A stretch of DNA of 64,000 nucleotides from Tenacibaculum piscium. GTDB lineage: Bacteria; Bacteroidota; Bacteroidia; Flavobacteriales; Flavobacteriaceae. Numbering within the stretch: the first letter of the stretch is position 1; each line of letters opens with the position of its first letter. This document shows, in pieces, positions 18,210 through 26,536 of this stretch. The position numbers were made by a program, and so were the translations under genes. The stretch covers positions 1 to 64,000 of the forward strand of contig NZ_JAJGWT010000002.1 in the NCBI RefSeq assembly GCF_021390715.1, read 5' to 3'. The notes under the pieces were generated by a model that saw nothing but the letters and a program-made list of their open reading frames with translations, was not told the DNA's origin and ran no database searches.

Positions 18210-18231
18210 AAAGAGGGGACTCTCGTCCCCT
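18210..18231 (-). promoter_or_regulatory. Attenuator-like hairpin in the rimP leader
   Basis: On the minus strand a 7-bp G/C-rich stem AGGGGAC / GTCCCCT (18,214-18,220 with 18,225-18,231, 4-nt loop) is followed directly by CTTTTT. That is an intrinsic terminator lying between the rimP promoter and the rimP start codon, 17 nt before the ATG. A terminator at this place would be expected to tune expression of the NusA operon. Autocontrol by NusA is inference from other bacteria. Confidence 0.65.
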
Positions 18232-18258
18232 GTATCAATCTAATTAATAAATTTGGTG

Positions 18259-18289
18259 CAAATATAGGAAGTTATTCATTAATATGCAA
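18259..18289 (-). promoter_or_regulatory. Promoter of rimP-nusA-infB
   Basis: Minus strand TTG (18,287-18,289), 20 nt, TATATTTG (18,259-18,266). This is one of the best matches to the Bacteroidota promoter consensus in the window. Transcription should start near 18,254. Confidence 0.75.
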
Positions 18290-18374
18290 ATGTGTTTCAA
18301 ATGTGTTTTGTGTTTTGTTATTTGGGTTATTTTTCGTAAATTGTAGAGACTATGTATCTTAAAATTATGAAATT

Positions 18375-19202
18375 ATGAAAAAAATAGTACTCCCAGTAGA
18401 TTTCTCAAAACACGCAGAATATGCGGCTAAATTAGCAGCGAAAATAGCTAAAAAAACAGCAGGTGAAATTCATTTAATTCACATGATAGAACTCCCTAGT
18501 GGTTTTAGAGGCATGGGTTCTGGTGTTAATATCAGTATTCCAGAGAGCATGTTATATATTAAAATGGTCAGAGAAAAACTTATTAGTTATAAAAATACTT
18601 TTTTTGCTGATTTTAAAAATGTACAACACGCTATTCGTTTTCAAAATCCGTATGAGGGGATTCGTGATTATGCTACAAAAATCGATGCTGATTTAATTAT
18701 TATGGGTTCTAAAGGGCAAACTGCTTTGGAGGAAATCGTAATTGGTTCGAATACTGAAAAAACCGTTCGAAATTCAGAAATTCCTGTAATTATCACTAAA
18801 AAAGATAACGATAATTTTAAATTTGAAAAATTAGTTTTCGCTTCTACCTTTGAAAATGATGAAGCAAAAGCTTTTGAAGGCTTTTTAGATTTTGCAACTA
18901 AATTTAACAGTAAAATTTATTTATTAAAGATAAATACGCCTCAAAATTTTGAAAATTCAACGGCTTCTAAAAATAAAATTAGTGCATTTATCGCTCCTTA
19001 TAACATGGCAAATCACACTATAAAAGTATATAATGACAGTTCAATACAAGATGGAATTTTAAATTTTTCTGAAGAACACGATATTGATTTAGTTTCTTTA
19101 GCAACGCACGGAAGAAGTGGTTTATCGCAGTTTTTCAATGCAAGTGTTTCTATTGATTTATCAAAAAATGTATTAAAACCAGTACTTACTTTTAAAGTGT
19201 AA
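18375..19202 (+). CDS. Universal stress protein with two UspA domains
   Basis: 275 aa, cytoplasmic. Two tandem UspA folds: residues 1-143 (KKIVLPVDFSKHAEYAAKLA ... DLIIMGSKGQTALEEIVIGSNTEKTV) and about 150-275 (KLVFASTFENDEAKAF ... DLVSLATHGRSGLSQFF). The first domain keeps the G-x2-G-x9-G-S/N nucleotide-binding pattern. The second lacks the final glycine-serine of that pattern. Likely a stress-response nucleotide-binding protein. A single gene between the rimP operon and a shared terminator at 19,336-19,375. Confidence 0.92.
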   Translation: MKKIVLPVDFSKHAEYAAKLAAKIAKKTAGEIHLIHMIELPSGFRGMGSGVNISIPESMLYIKMVREKLISYKNTFFADFKNVQHAIRFQNPYEGIRDYATKIDADLIIMGSKGQTALEEIVIGSNTEKTVRNSEIPVIITKKDNDNFKFEKLVFASTFENDEAKAFEGFLDFATKFNSKIYLLKINTPQNFENSTASKNKISAFIAPYNMANHTIKVYNDSSIQDGILNFSEEHDIDLVSLATHGRSGLSQFFNASVSIDLSKNVLKPVLTFKV

Positions 19203-19335
19203 GAAATTCAGATTATATAATTAAAATTTAATTTATTTCATGTTATTTTATAAGCATCTTTGTTTTTTTGATCTTTTCTTATTCTCAAAACATCAAAATA
19301 AACATCATAATAAACTTCTCAAAAAAATACAAATT

Positions 19336-19375
19336 AAAAATGCAAACTAAATAAACTTTTTAGTTTGCATTTTTC
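19336..19375. terminator. Bidirectional terminator
   Basis: Stem AAAATGCAAACTAAA (from 19,337) with TTTAGTTTGCATTTT and a 5-7 nt loop. A-run on one side and T-run on the other, so it can serve both the stress-protein gene (+) and the glycosyltransferase-like gene (-). The 234-bp gap holds nothing else I can name. Confidence 0.75.
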
Positions 19376-19436
19376 GTATATAATTAATTTTTATTATTTC
19401 GCTTTTTATTACTTTTTTGAAGTATTCATTTCTTGA

Positions 19437-20183
19437 TTATTCAATCCAATAATCGGCAACCCAAGGAGCAGGACGCACGTATCTGTACCATTTTCCTCTT
19501 CCACCTTTTATGGCGTTATGCGGATTTATTTCACCATGAAAAATAATAATTTTAGCACCTTCAGGAATTGTTGGTTTTTTCCAAAAAGCTAGTGGAAATC
19601 TAGAAACGCAATCATATTTAAAACTAGGACACCATTCTTTTTGCCAATATTGCAGATTTCCGTGGTCATTAATACTATGTGTTAAATATTCTTGTTCATT
19701 TCGATGAATTTTTCGTATTTCGTCAAAATTTTTGATAAAATCATTAAAAACGTAGCCATGTTTTCCTATTTCGAATCGATAAACAGAAGAATTTCCTGTT
19801 ATTCTCCAGCTTCTCCAGCTATGATCTTTGATGATTCTAAACGAACCTCCGACTTCAAAAAAGCAGTCAATTTTATCAACAATAACAATATCTAAATCTA
19901 AAAAAAGGGCAGTTCCTTTAAGTCCGTATAAATCTTCTTTTAGTGTTGTTAATTTTTTCCACATTCTTTCAGGAATATCGGTACGAATGTTCATTTCAGG
20001 GATTTCGTAACAATCAACTTGAGGTATAATTCCTGTATTATCGTCGGTAAAGCAGACCATTTTAAAATCGTATGATAAATTTTTTTTCACCATAGCGTAT
20101 AATCTATTTACATATTCTGGGCCGTATAGGGTTCCCCATTTCATGCAAAATATATACTTCATTTCTTTATTTTGAGTACTCAT
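19437..20183 (-). CDS. Glycosyltransferase-like protein (GT-A fold)
   Basis: 248 aa, no signal peptide. The N-terminus YIFCMKWGTLYGPEYVNRLYAMVKKNL and the central FLDLDIVIVDKID (with a D-x-D motif) resemble small nucleotide-sugar transferases of the GT8-like group. A C-terminal IIIFHGEINPHNA is a typical His-containing end strand. Two start candidates exist (Met1 and Met8); the first is kept. The gene downstream of it ends in a shared terminator; the gene upstream (Glu/Lys-rich protein) is 12 bp away on the same strand. Acceptor and sugar are unknown. Confidence 0.7.
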   Translation of the reverse strand: MSTQNKEMKYIFCMKWGTLYGPEYVNRLYAMVKKNLSYDFKMVCFTDDNTGIIPQVDCYEIPEMNIRTDIPERMWKKLTTLKEDLYGLKGTALFLDLDIVIVDKIDCFFEVGGSFRIIKDHSWRSWRITGNSSVYRFEIGKHGYVFNDFIKNFDEIRKIHRNEQEYLTHSINDHGNLQYWQKEWCPSFKYDCVSRFPLAFWKKPTIPEGAKIIIFHGEINPHNAIKGGRGKWYRYVRPAPWVADYWIE

Positions 20184-20195
20184 TTTTGTTATTTT

Positions 20196-21410
20196 TTAGG
20201 CAAATCTTCGTTCAATAATTTCAAATAATCTGGCTTCATGTATTTCTTTTCCAGACCAATTATAATCTGGTTTTATCATTTCGGTAATAAATCTTTTGGC
20301 TTCACTTTCAGTTTTGAAGGTATTTAATTGCGAAACGACTCTATTAAAATCGTTTTGATTTCCATCAAATAGATGTCTTACAAAAACAATTCTATCATTT
20401 AAATCTATTTGAATAGCTTTTTGCAGGAAGTCGTTCAGTGATTTTTTCGGGGTTATTTTCTCAAATAAATCAGCCATTACATCTACAGAAATTGTTCCTT
20501 GTAATTCGTCTTCAAGTGTTTTTCTTATTATTTCAGGAAAATCTTTTTTATCTTTTTCTTCGGATTTTTCTTCAGATTTATTTTCTAATTTTTCTTGTTC
20601 AATTTTATTTTTTAAGGCTTGTTTTAATGATATTGGAACAATTTTTTCTTGTTCATTTTCAAGCTTTTTTGTTTTGAGGATTTCGTTAAATTCTCGTTGA
20701 ATTGCTTCGTTAAATTTCTCTTCTTCTTTGTTGATTATTTTCTCATCAACTTTTTCAACGACTTCTTTCTCCGATTTTTCTTGAATTTCTTCTTGAATTT
20801 CTTCTTGAGTTTTTTCGGTTATTTTTTCTTCGGATTTTTGAAGAATTACATTATTAAGAATTTCTTCTTTTTCCGTTTGAATTTCAGGAATAATCGTTGT
20901 TATTTTTTCTTCGGATATTTCTTCATCAACTTTTTCAACGACTTCTTTTTCAAGTTCTTCTTGAATTTCTTCTTGAGTTTTTTCCGTTATTTTTTCTTCG
21001 GATATTTTATTTTCAACAACTTTAATCAGTTCTGGAATATTTTTTTGAATTTGAACTTCATCAATAAAAATTTCGGGAACAACTTTAGCGATTGTATCTT
21101 CTACTTTTTGAAAAACTTCTTGTTCTTCTTCGAGTTGATAAATTGCGGTATTTTTTTTAGTTAAAGAAAGATTTGTGTTTTCGTGTCTTTCTTTATTTTG
21201 TGAGGCGACTAAAACATCTTGTAATAATTCTTGTTTTGTTTTTGATGGATTAGGCGTATTATTGATATATTCTTCTACATATGCCAAAACCGAAATTTTT
21301 TCATAAACTTCGTGTGCTTTCTGTTTTAACGCAAACACATCTTCTTTATTTTTCATCTGTAAGATGCTGTGTGCTAAACTGGTTAAATCTGACGCTAACT
21401 TTTTGTGCAT
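20196..21410 (-). CDS. Glu/Lys-rich protein with internal repeats and a conserved C-terminal domain
   Basis: 404 aa. Residues 1-60 are helical (LASDLTSLAHSILQMKNKEDVFALKQKAHEVYEKI). Residues about 85-300 are a charged, probably disordered or coiled stretch rich in E, K, I and V, containing two copies about 59 residues apart of a segment with EKITEKTQEEIQEE and EKEVVEKVDE. The last about 100 residues are a compact domain (SVDVMADLFEKITPKKSLNDFLQKAIQIDLNDRIVFVRHLFDG ... AKRFITEMIKPDYNWSGKEI), which looks globular and flavobacterial. Function unknown. The plus-strand Phe/Leu-rich frame opposite the acidic part is an artefact of its codon bias. Confidence 0.82.
   Translation of the reverse strand: MHKKLASDLTSLAHSILQMKNKEDVFALKQKAHEVYEKISVLAYVEEYINNTPNPSKTKQELLQDVLVASQNKERHENTNLSLTKKNTAIYQLEEEQEVFQKVEDTIAKVVPEIFIDEVQIQKNIPELIKVVENKISEEKITEKTQEEIQEELEKEVVEKVDEEISEEKITTIIPEIQTEKEEILNNVILQKSEEKITEKTQEEIQEEIQEKSEKEVVEKVDEKIINKEEEKFNEAIQREFNEILKTKKLENEQEKIVPISLKQALKNKIEQEKLENKSEEKSEEKDKKDFPEIIRKTLEDELQGTISVDVMADLFEKITPKKSLNDFLQKAIQIDLNDRIVFVRHLFDGNQNDFNRVVSQLNTFKTESEAKRFITEMIKPDYNWSGKEIHEARLFEIIERRFA
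20733..21005 (-). repeat. Intragenic duplication in the Glu/Lys-rich gene
   Basis: The stretch encoding EKITEKTQEEIQEE...EKEVVEKVDE occurs at about 20,733-20,843 and again at about 20,920-21,005, offset by about 177 bp (59 codons). The newer copy also contains a small internal doubling of EEIQEE. Such in-frame repeats change length easily by slippage. Confidence 0.7.
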
Positions 21411-21511
21411 AAGTTGTTCTTTGATTTTAATATTAACTGTTTAATTTTAATAAATTTGTTATCTATTCGAAAGTACCATAAAAATCAATAATTAGCGCCT
21501 AAAAATACAAA

Positions 21512-22135
21512 ATGTTTCTTGAAAACACCGTAAATCATACAGAACAATTTGGTTGGATTGAAGTTATCTGTGGTTCTATGTTTTCGGGTAAAACCGAAGA
21601 ATTAATCCGCAGACTTAAACGAGCCGAATTTGCCAAACAACGAGTCGAAATTTTTAAACCTGCCATCGATACGCGTTATCATGCCTATGAAGTGGTTTCT
21701 CATAATGCCACCAAAATCCGTTCAACACCTGTACCTTGCTCTGCAAATATATTATTATTAGCCAACAATGTTGATGTTATTGGTATTGATGAGGCACAAT
21801 TTTTTGATGATGGTATCGTTTCAGTTTGTAACGAACTAGCCAACAAAGGAATACGTGTTATTATCGCAGGTTTGGACATGGATTTTAAAGGAAACCCTTT
21901 CGGTCCGATGCCCGCCTTAATGGCTACTGCCGAATACGTTACCAAAGTCCATGCAGTTTGCACACGCACTGGTAATTTGGCACATTATAGTTACCGAAAA
22001 GCCACAAGTGATGCGCTGGTTTTACTTGGTGAAACCCAAGAATATGAACCGTTAAGCCGAGGAGCTTATTACAAAGCTGTACAAAAACCCGTACAAGAAC
22101 AACTTAAAAAGAACGAAAATTTAACTGATGAATAA
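21512..22135 (+). CDS. tdk: Thymidine kinase
   Basis: 207 aa. Walker A GSMFSGKT (21-28), then [15 protein letters not shown], the DEAQFF motif with the catalytic acid, and the lasso/zinc region [23 protein letters not shown]. The usual first zinc pair C-x2-C is reduced to C-x2-T, as in many Bacteroidota type II thymidine kinases, so zinc binding may be lost. It salvages thymidine with ATP. It overlaps alr by 8 bp (ATGAATAA), so the two are translationally coupled. Confidence 0.95.
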   Translation: MFLENTVNHTEQFGWIEVICGSMFSGKTEELIRRLKRAEFAKQRVEIFKPAIDTRYHAYEVVSHNATKIRSTPVPCSANILLLANNVDVIGIDEAQFFDDGIVSVCNELANKGIRVIIAGLDMDFKGNPFGPMPALMATAEYVTKVHAVCTRTGNLAHYSYRKATSDALVLLGETQEYEPLSRGAYYKAVQKPVQEQLKKNENLTDE

Positions 22136-23237
22136 TTTAAATAATCATGTAACAATTTTAGAGATTGATGCCAAATCAATTGCTCATAATCTTGCTTATT
22201 TTAAGCAAAAACTAAATCCTGAAACTAAAATTTTAGCGGTTGTAAAAGCTTTTGGTTACGGAAGTGAATCCACAGAAATAGCCAAATTACTACAAGATAA
22301 AGTGGATTATTTTGCCGTTGCCTATTGTAATGAAGGAATTATTTTACGCGAAGCAGGAATTAAAACACCTATTTTAGTATTACATCCACAGCTTCAAAAT
22401 TTAGAAGAAATTGCAAAATATCGCTTAGAACCGAATTTATATAATTTTAAGATATTCGATGCTTTTTTAGCATTAGCGGATAAAAAACCATTGATGAATT
22501 ATCCGATTCATATTAAATTCAATACAGGTTTAAATCGATTGGGTTTTTGGCACACCGATACGCCAAAGCTTATATCAGAATTAAAGAAATCAAATAATGT
22601 TCATGTCGAATCTATTTTTTCGCATTTGGCGGCTAGTGAAGATCCGAATGAACAAGAATTTACCATCGGACAAATCAATAATTTTGCTTACATCGTAAAA
22701 CAAATTTATGGACACTTAGGCTATAAACCGATGATTCATATTTTAAATACTTCTGGTGTTATCAATTATCCACAAGCTCAGTTTGATATGGTTCGTATCG
22801 GTATTGGTTTGTACGGTTTCGGAAATAACAAACAGGAAACTTCACAGTTAAAAAATACGCATACCTTAAAGTCTCTCATTTCACAAATAAATATTATTAA
22901 ACCAGGGGAAACTGTTGGATATAATCGAGCATTTGTAGCCAGCAAACCAACTCGTAGCGCTACAGTTCCGATTGGTCATGCTGATGGAATTTCACGTAAA
23001 TTAGGTAAAAAAGAAGGCGTTGTTTTTATCAACAATAAACCCGCTCCAATTATTGGAAATGTTTGTATGGATATGATTATGGTCGATGTTACCAATATTG
23101 ATTGCAATGAAGGTGATGAAGTTATTATTTTCAACCATCAGCAACACGTTTTATATATGGCGCATAAATGTGAAACAATTCCGTATGAAACACTTACCGC
23201 AATTTCACAACGTGTAAAAAGAGTTGTGAAACACTAA
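22128..23237 (+). CDS. alr: Alanine racemase
   Basis: 369 aa. PLP lysine at residue 40 in [12 protein letters not shown] (usually VVKANAYGHG), then [10 protein letters not shown], the YGFG region and the second catalytic Tyr in [10 protein letters not shown]. The C-terminal barrel carries [14 protein letters not shown]. It makes D-alanine for peptidoglycan. Overlaps tdk by 8 bp and precedes mscL by 46 bp, an arrangement often seen in flavobacteria. Confidence 0.95.
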   Translation: MNNLNNHVTILEIDAKSIAHNLAYFKQKLNPETKILAVVKAFGYGSESTEIAKLLQDKVDYFAVAYCNEGIILREAGIKTPILVLHPQLQNLEEIAKYRLEPNLYNFKIFDAFLALADKKPLMNYPIHIKFNTGLNRLGFWHTDTPKLISELKKSNNVHVESIFSHLAASEDPNEQEFTIGQINNFAYIVKQIYGHLGYKPMIHILNTSGVINYPQAQFDMVRIGIGLYGFGNNKQETSQLKNTHTLKSLISQINIIKPGETVGYNRAFVASKPTRSATVPIGHADGISRKLGKKEGVVFINNKPAPIIGNVCMDMIMVDVTNIDCNEGDEVIIFNHQQHVLYMAHKCETIPYETLTAISQRVKRVVKH

Positions 23238-23283
23238 ATTTTACTTAAATTGCGAATTATTAACTATAAAAAAAATAAAAATT

Positions 23284-23694
23284 ATGAGTATGCTTAAAGA
23301 ATTTAAAGAATTTGCTATGAAAGGTAACTTAGTCGACATTGCTGTTGGTTTTGTGATGGGTGCAGCTTTCAAACAAGTAGTAACTTCTTTTACAGGAGGA
23401 ATTGTTTCTCCTTTAATTGGATTAATTTTCAATGCAAACTTTAAAGATTTGAAATACATCGCAAAACAAGGAATTGCTGATGCTACAGGAAAAGTAACTG
23501 GAGAAGTTGCTATTCTTTATGGAGAATTTTTAACCAATGTGATTGATTTTGTAATCGTTGCTTTTGTAATGTTTATGGTTGTAAAAGGTGTGAACGCTTT
23601 AAAGAAAAAAGAAGAACCTGTTGTTGAAGCTCCAAAAGGACCAAGTCAAGAGGATTTATTAGCAGAAATTAGAGATTTATTAAAAAAACAATAA
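23284..23694 (+). CDS. mscL: Large-conductance mechanosensitive channel MscL
   Basis: 136 aa. The N-terminal amphipathic helix and TM1 read LKEFKEFAMKGNLVDIAVGF and VMGAAFKQVVTSFTGGIVSPL, a very close family match. A periplasmic loop and TM2 (FVIVAFVMFMVVKGVNALKKKEE) follow, then a C-terminal bundle (SQEDLLAEIRDLLKK). Opens under membrane tension during osmotic down-shock. Third gene of tdk-alr-mscL; terminator 28 nt downstream. Confidence 0.96.
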   Translation: MSMLKEFKEFAMKGNLVDIAVGFVMGAAFKQVVTSFTGGIVSPLIGLIFNANFKDLKYIAKQGIADATGKVTGEVAILYGEFLTNVIDFVIVAFVMFMVVKGVNALKKKEEPVVEAPKGPSQEDLLAEIRDLLKKQ

Positions 23695-23721
23695 TTCAAT
23701 TCTCAATTAATTTTACAATAT

Positions 23722-23757
23722 AAAAAGGCGATAAAATTATTTTTATCGCCTTTTTTT
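23722..23757 (+). terminator. Terminator of tdk-alr-mscL
   Basis: Stem AAAAAGGCGATAAAA / TTTTATCGCCTTTTT with a 4-nt loop, followed by more T. Confidence 0.88.
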
Positions 23758-23788
23758 GTTATTTACTATTTTTATGTATTATTTTTAT

Positions 23789-24078
23789 GAGCCTGTTTAA
23801 ATTTCATCTAAAAAAGTTTTGTAACATAAAAATAAGAAATCGAATCCGTCAAACTGAATTTAGTTCAGTTTCGCATCCTGATTTGCCGTAGTTATTCCCT
23901 TTTTTTTGATGATTCTTGTCAATTCGAGTGATTTTAATGACTAAAAGGAATTAAAATTGTATCGAGAATTTGAGTTCTTTTATTTTGATGAATTTTATAC
24001 AAAAAAGTTCTCGATACAATTTTTTTGAAGGAAAAAAATCACTCGAACTGACAGTTTATTTAATTTTTAAACAAGCTC
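23789..24078 (+). repeat. Dispersed repeat R2, copy 2 (MITE-like, complete)
   Basis: About 290 bp bounded by imperfect terminal inverted repeats GAGCCTGTTTAAA (23,789-23,801) and GAGCTTGTTTAAA (reverse complement of 24,066-24,078), 12 of 13 identical. Inside are outer arms TGTCAATTCGAGTGATTTT (23,917-23,935) with their near-complement at 24,035-24,053, and inner arms ATTGTATCGAGAA (23,956-23,968) with TTCTCGATACAAT (24,008-24,020). A further hairpin AAACTGAA/TTCAGTTT lies near 23,857-23,877. It matches 12,405-12,724 in reverse orientation. No transposase is encoded. It fills most of the 428-bp gap between mscL and the OsmC gene. Confidence 0.8.
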
Positions 24079-24122
24079 TATTTATCAAAAAAAATATCAT
24101 AATAATTAAAAACACACAAAAT

Positions 24123-24560
24123 ATGGCTTCAAATACCGTTACAACAGTTTGGAAAGAAAACATGCAATTTGAAACTGATAATCCTAGTGGACACAAAATT
24201 TTTATCGATGCTGGAAAAGAAAATGGCGGTAATAGCGATGGTTTAAGACCAAAAGCATTGATGCTTTCTTCGCTTGCTGGTTGTTCTGGTTTAGACGTAG
24301 TTTCATTATTGAAAAAAATGAGAGTTTCTGTCGCTGATTTTAAAATGATTGTTATCGGCGAATTAACCGAAGAACATCCGAAATATTATCATAAAGTTTT
24401 GGTCGAATATCATTTTTATAATGATACTTTATTTTCAAAATTAGAGCAAGAAAAAATTAATAAAGCCGTACAATTATCAGTAGATAAATATTGTGGCGTT
24501 ATGGAAATGTTTCGACAATTTGCCAAAATTACAACGACCAATCATTTTCATCAGCAATAA
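24123..24560 (+). CDS. OsmC family protein
   Basis: 145 aa with start MASNTVTTVWKENMQFET at 24,123. The frame is open further upstream to 23,970, but that part runs through repeat R2 and is not family-like, so it is excluded. The OsmC/Ohr fold is shown by PSGHKIFIDAG, GLRPKALMLSSLAGCSGLDVVSLLKKM with a Cys in the usual resolving position, and a second conserved Cys in VDKYCGVMEM. Family members reduce organic peroxides with thiols; subfamily (YhfA-like) and substrate are not settled. Precedes recJ by 51 bp. Confidence 0.88.
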   Translation: MASNTVTTVWKENMQFETDNPSGHKIFIDAGKENGGNSDGLRPKALMLSSLAGCSGLDVVSLLKKMRVSVADFKMIVIGELTEEHPKYYHKVLVEYHFYNDTLFSKLEQEKINKAVQLSVDKYCGVMEMFRQFAKITTTNHFHQQ

Positions 24561-24611
24561 AAAAGATTGCAAGAATTAGTGTAACATCATCAGAAAAAAG
24601 CTAGAAAAATT

Positions 24612-26297
24612 ATGCGTTGGCATTTAAAACAAACTCCCGATTTATCAAAAGTAACGCAACTCGCCAAAGATTTATCGGTTGAAAAAACATTGGCTAAAAT
24701 TTTAGTGCAACGAAATATTGATACTTTTGAAAAAGCACGACAATTTTTCCGTCCTTCTTTGGATGATTTGCACGATCCTTTTTTAATGAAGGATATGGAA
24801 TTAGCTGTACAACGCATTGAAAAAGCGATTGCAAACAACGAAAATATTTTAGTTTTTGGCGATTATGATGTCGATGGAACAACGGCAGTTTCGTTACTTT
24901 CATCTTATTTAAAAACAATTCACCCAACTATTTCCACCTATATTCCTGACAGATATGCCGAAGGTTATGGCGTTTCGTATATGGGAATTGATTTTGCCGA
25001 TGATAATGATTTCTCTTTAATTATCGCCTTAGATTGCGGTATAAAAGCCATTGATAAAGTTGCCTACGCAGCTGAAAAAAACATTGATTTTATTATTTGC
25101 GATCATCATAAACCTGGCAAAGAAATTCCGAAAGCGGTGGCGGTTTTAAATGCCAAACAAGACGATTGTTTTTATCCGTATGATGAATTATGTGGTTGTG
25201 GTGTTGGTTTTAAATTGATTCAAGCATTAGCATCAAAAAGAGGGCAAACTATTGATGATTTAATACCGTATTTAGATTTGGTTGCCACGGCAATTGCTGC
25301 CGATATTGTTCCAATGACTGGCGAAAATAGAACCTTAACGTACTTCGGATTACAGGTAATCAATTCAAAACCACGCAACGGATTTAAAGCCATTATTGAA
25401 CAATTAAATAAAAAAACACTCACAATTACCGATGTTGTTTTCATCATCGCACCGCGCATAAATGCCGCAGGAAGAATGAAACACGGTAATTATGCCGTGG
25501 AACTTTTAACCGAAATGGATTTAGAAACAGCAATTGAATTTGCATCTGGAATTGAAAAATTTAATGCCGATAGAAAGGAAATTGATAAAAAAATTACCAA
25601 AGAAGCGTTAGCGCAAATTGAAGAAAATAACGAAACTGAAAAATTTACTTCGGTTGTTTTTGATGAAACTTGGCACAAAGGCGTTATCGGAATTGTAGCA
25701 TCAAGATTAATTGAAACGTATTACAGACCTACGTTAGTTTTCACAAAAAGTGGCGATAAATTAGCGGCTTCGGCTCGTTCGGTAAAAGGATTCGATGTCT
25801 ATAATGCCTTAGAAGAATGTTCCGAATTTATCGAACAATTTGGCGGACATAAATATGCGGCAGGTTTAACTTTAGTGCCTGAACAATACGAGAATTTCAA
25901 AAATAAATTTGAAGAAGTCGTTGCTAAAACTATTGATAAAAATTTATTAACCCCTGAAATTAATATTGATGCCGAGTTAGATTTATCGGAAATATCGCCT
26001 AAATTTTTTAGAATCATACAACAAATGGCGCCTTTTGGTCCTTTAAATATGAGACCTACTTTTTCAACAACATCTGTTAGAGATAATGGTTTTGGAAAAC
26101 AAGTCGGTGCCGATAAAACACATTTAAAACTCAATATTATTTATGGTGCCGATAAAAAAACATACAATGCCATCGGATTTAATTTAGGAAAAAAACTGCC
26201 TTTAATTCAAAATGATTTTGATATTGCCTACGCTCTCGATGAAAATACTTGGAACGGAAATACCAATATTCAACTGCTTTTGAAAGATATAAAATAA
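24612..26297 (+). CDS. recJ: Single-stranded-DNA-specific exonuclease RecJ
   Basis: 561 aa, family length. The DHH domain shows FGDYDVDGTTAVSLL, ALDCGIKA and ICDHHKPG (the DHH triad). It is followed by VATAIAADIVPM, APRINAAGRMKHG and the DHHA1-type GGHKYAAGL. The C-terminal OB region ends with the family-like NIQLLLKDIK. A 5'-3' ssDNA exonuclease in recombination and mismatch repair. It may share a transcript with the OsmC gene. Confidence 0.96.
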   Translation: MRWHLKQTPDLSKVTQLAKDLSVEKTLAKILVQRNIDTFEKARQFFRPSLDDLHDPFLMKDMELAVQRIEKAIANNENILVFGDYDVDGTTAVSLLSSYLKTIHPTISTYIPDRYAEGYGVSYMGIDFADDNDFSLIIALDCGIKAIDKVAYAAEKNIDFIICDHHKPGKEIPKAVAVLNAKQDDCFYPYDELCGCGVGFKLIQALASKRGQTIDDLIPYLDLVATAIAADIVPMTGENRTLTYFGLQVINSKPRNGFKAIIEQLNKKTLTITDVVFIIAPRINAAGRMKHGNYAVELLTEMDLETAIEFASGIEKFNADRKEIDKKITKEALAQIEENNETEKFTSVVFDETWHKGVIGIVASRLIETYYRPTLVFTKSGDKLAASARSVKGFDVYNALEECSEFIEQFGGHKYAAGLTLVPEQYENFKNKFEEVVAKTIDKNLLTPEINIDAELDLSEISPKFFRIIQQMAPFGPLNMRPTFSTTSVRDNGFGKQVGADKTHLKLNIIYGADKKTYNAIGFNLGKKLPLIQNDFDIAYALDENTWNGNTNIQLLLKDIK

Positions 26298-26350
26298 TGT
26301 ATATCTTTTTGAGGCTGTTTAAAAATAAAAACCTGATTTACGTCGTATGA

Positions 26351-26375
26351 GGCGAACACATAGGTTCGCCCCTAC
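26351..26375. repeat. Short dispersed hairpin repeat R3, copy 2
   Basis: GGCGAAC-ACATAG-GTTCGCC hairpin followed by CCTAC; matches 13,174-13,200 in reverse orientation. Just before it, 26,311-26,324 (GAGGCTGTTTAAAA) resembles the terminal repeat of R2, as if a fragment of that element remained. Confidence 0.6.
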
Positions 26376-26406
26376 ATATTTAAATTTTCCTTTTTAGCAC
26401 AAATGC

Positions 26407-26502
26407 CTAGCCCCGATTGAAGCAATTGTTTGAGCTCTTTTTTGTTTTTTTTCCTTCAAAAAAAATAAAAAAAGCGAGTGCGAAAAGCGGGAAATTGCTT
26501 CA
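26407..26502 (+). repeat. Dispersed repeat R1, copy C (core only)
   Basis: The same order as in the long copies: TAGCCCCGATTGAAGCAAT, TTGAGCTC, T-run, A-run, GCGAGTGCG, AAAGCGGGAAAT. The roughly 90-bp flank with the CGAG...CTCG hairpin is absent. This shows that the hairpin core is the unit that spreads or is conserved. It lies between the convergent recJ and tesB genes. Confidence 0.8.
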
Positions 26503-26536
26503 AAAAATATTTAAATTACTTTATATAATTCTGATT

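Noticed and set aside
20649..21164. 171-aa Phe/Leu-rich plus-strand frame
   Set aside because: It is the mirror of the Glu/Lys-rich coding region (GAA/AAA codons read as TTC/TTT) and is not a membrane protein gene.
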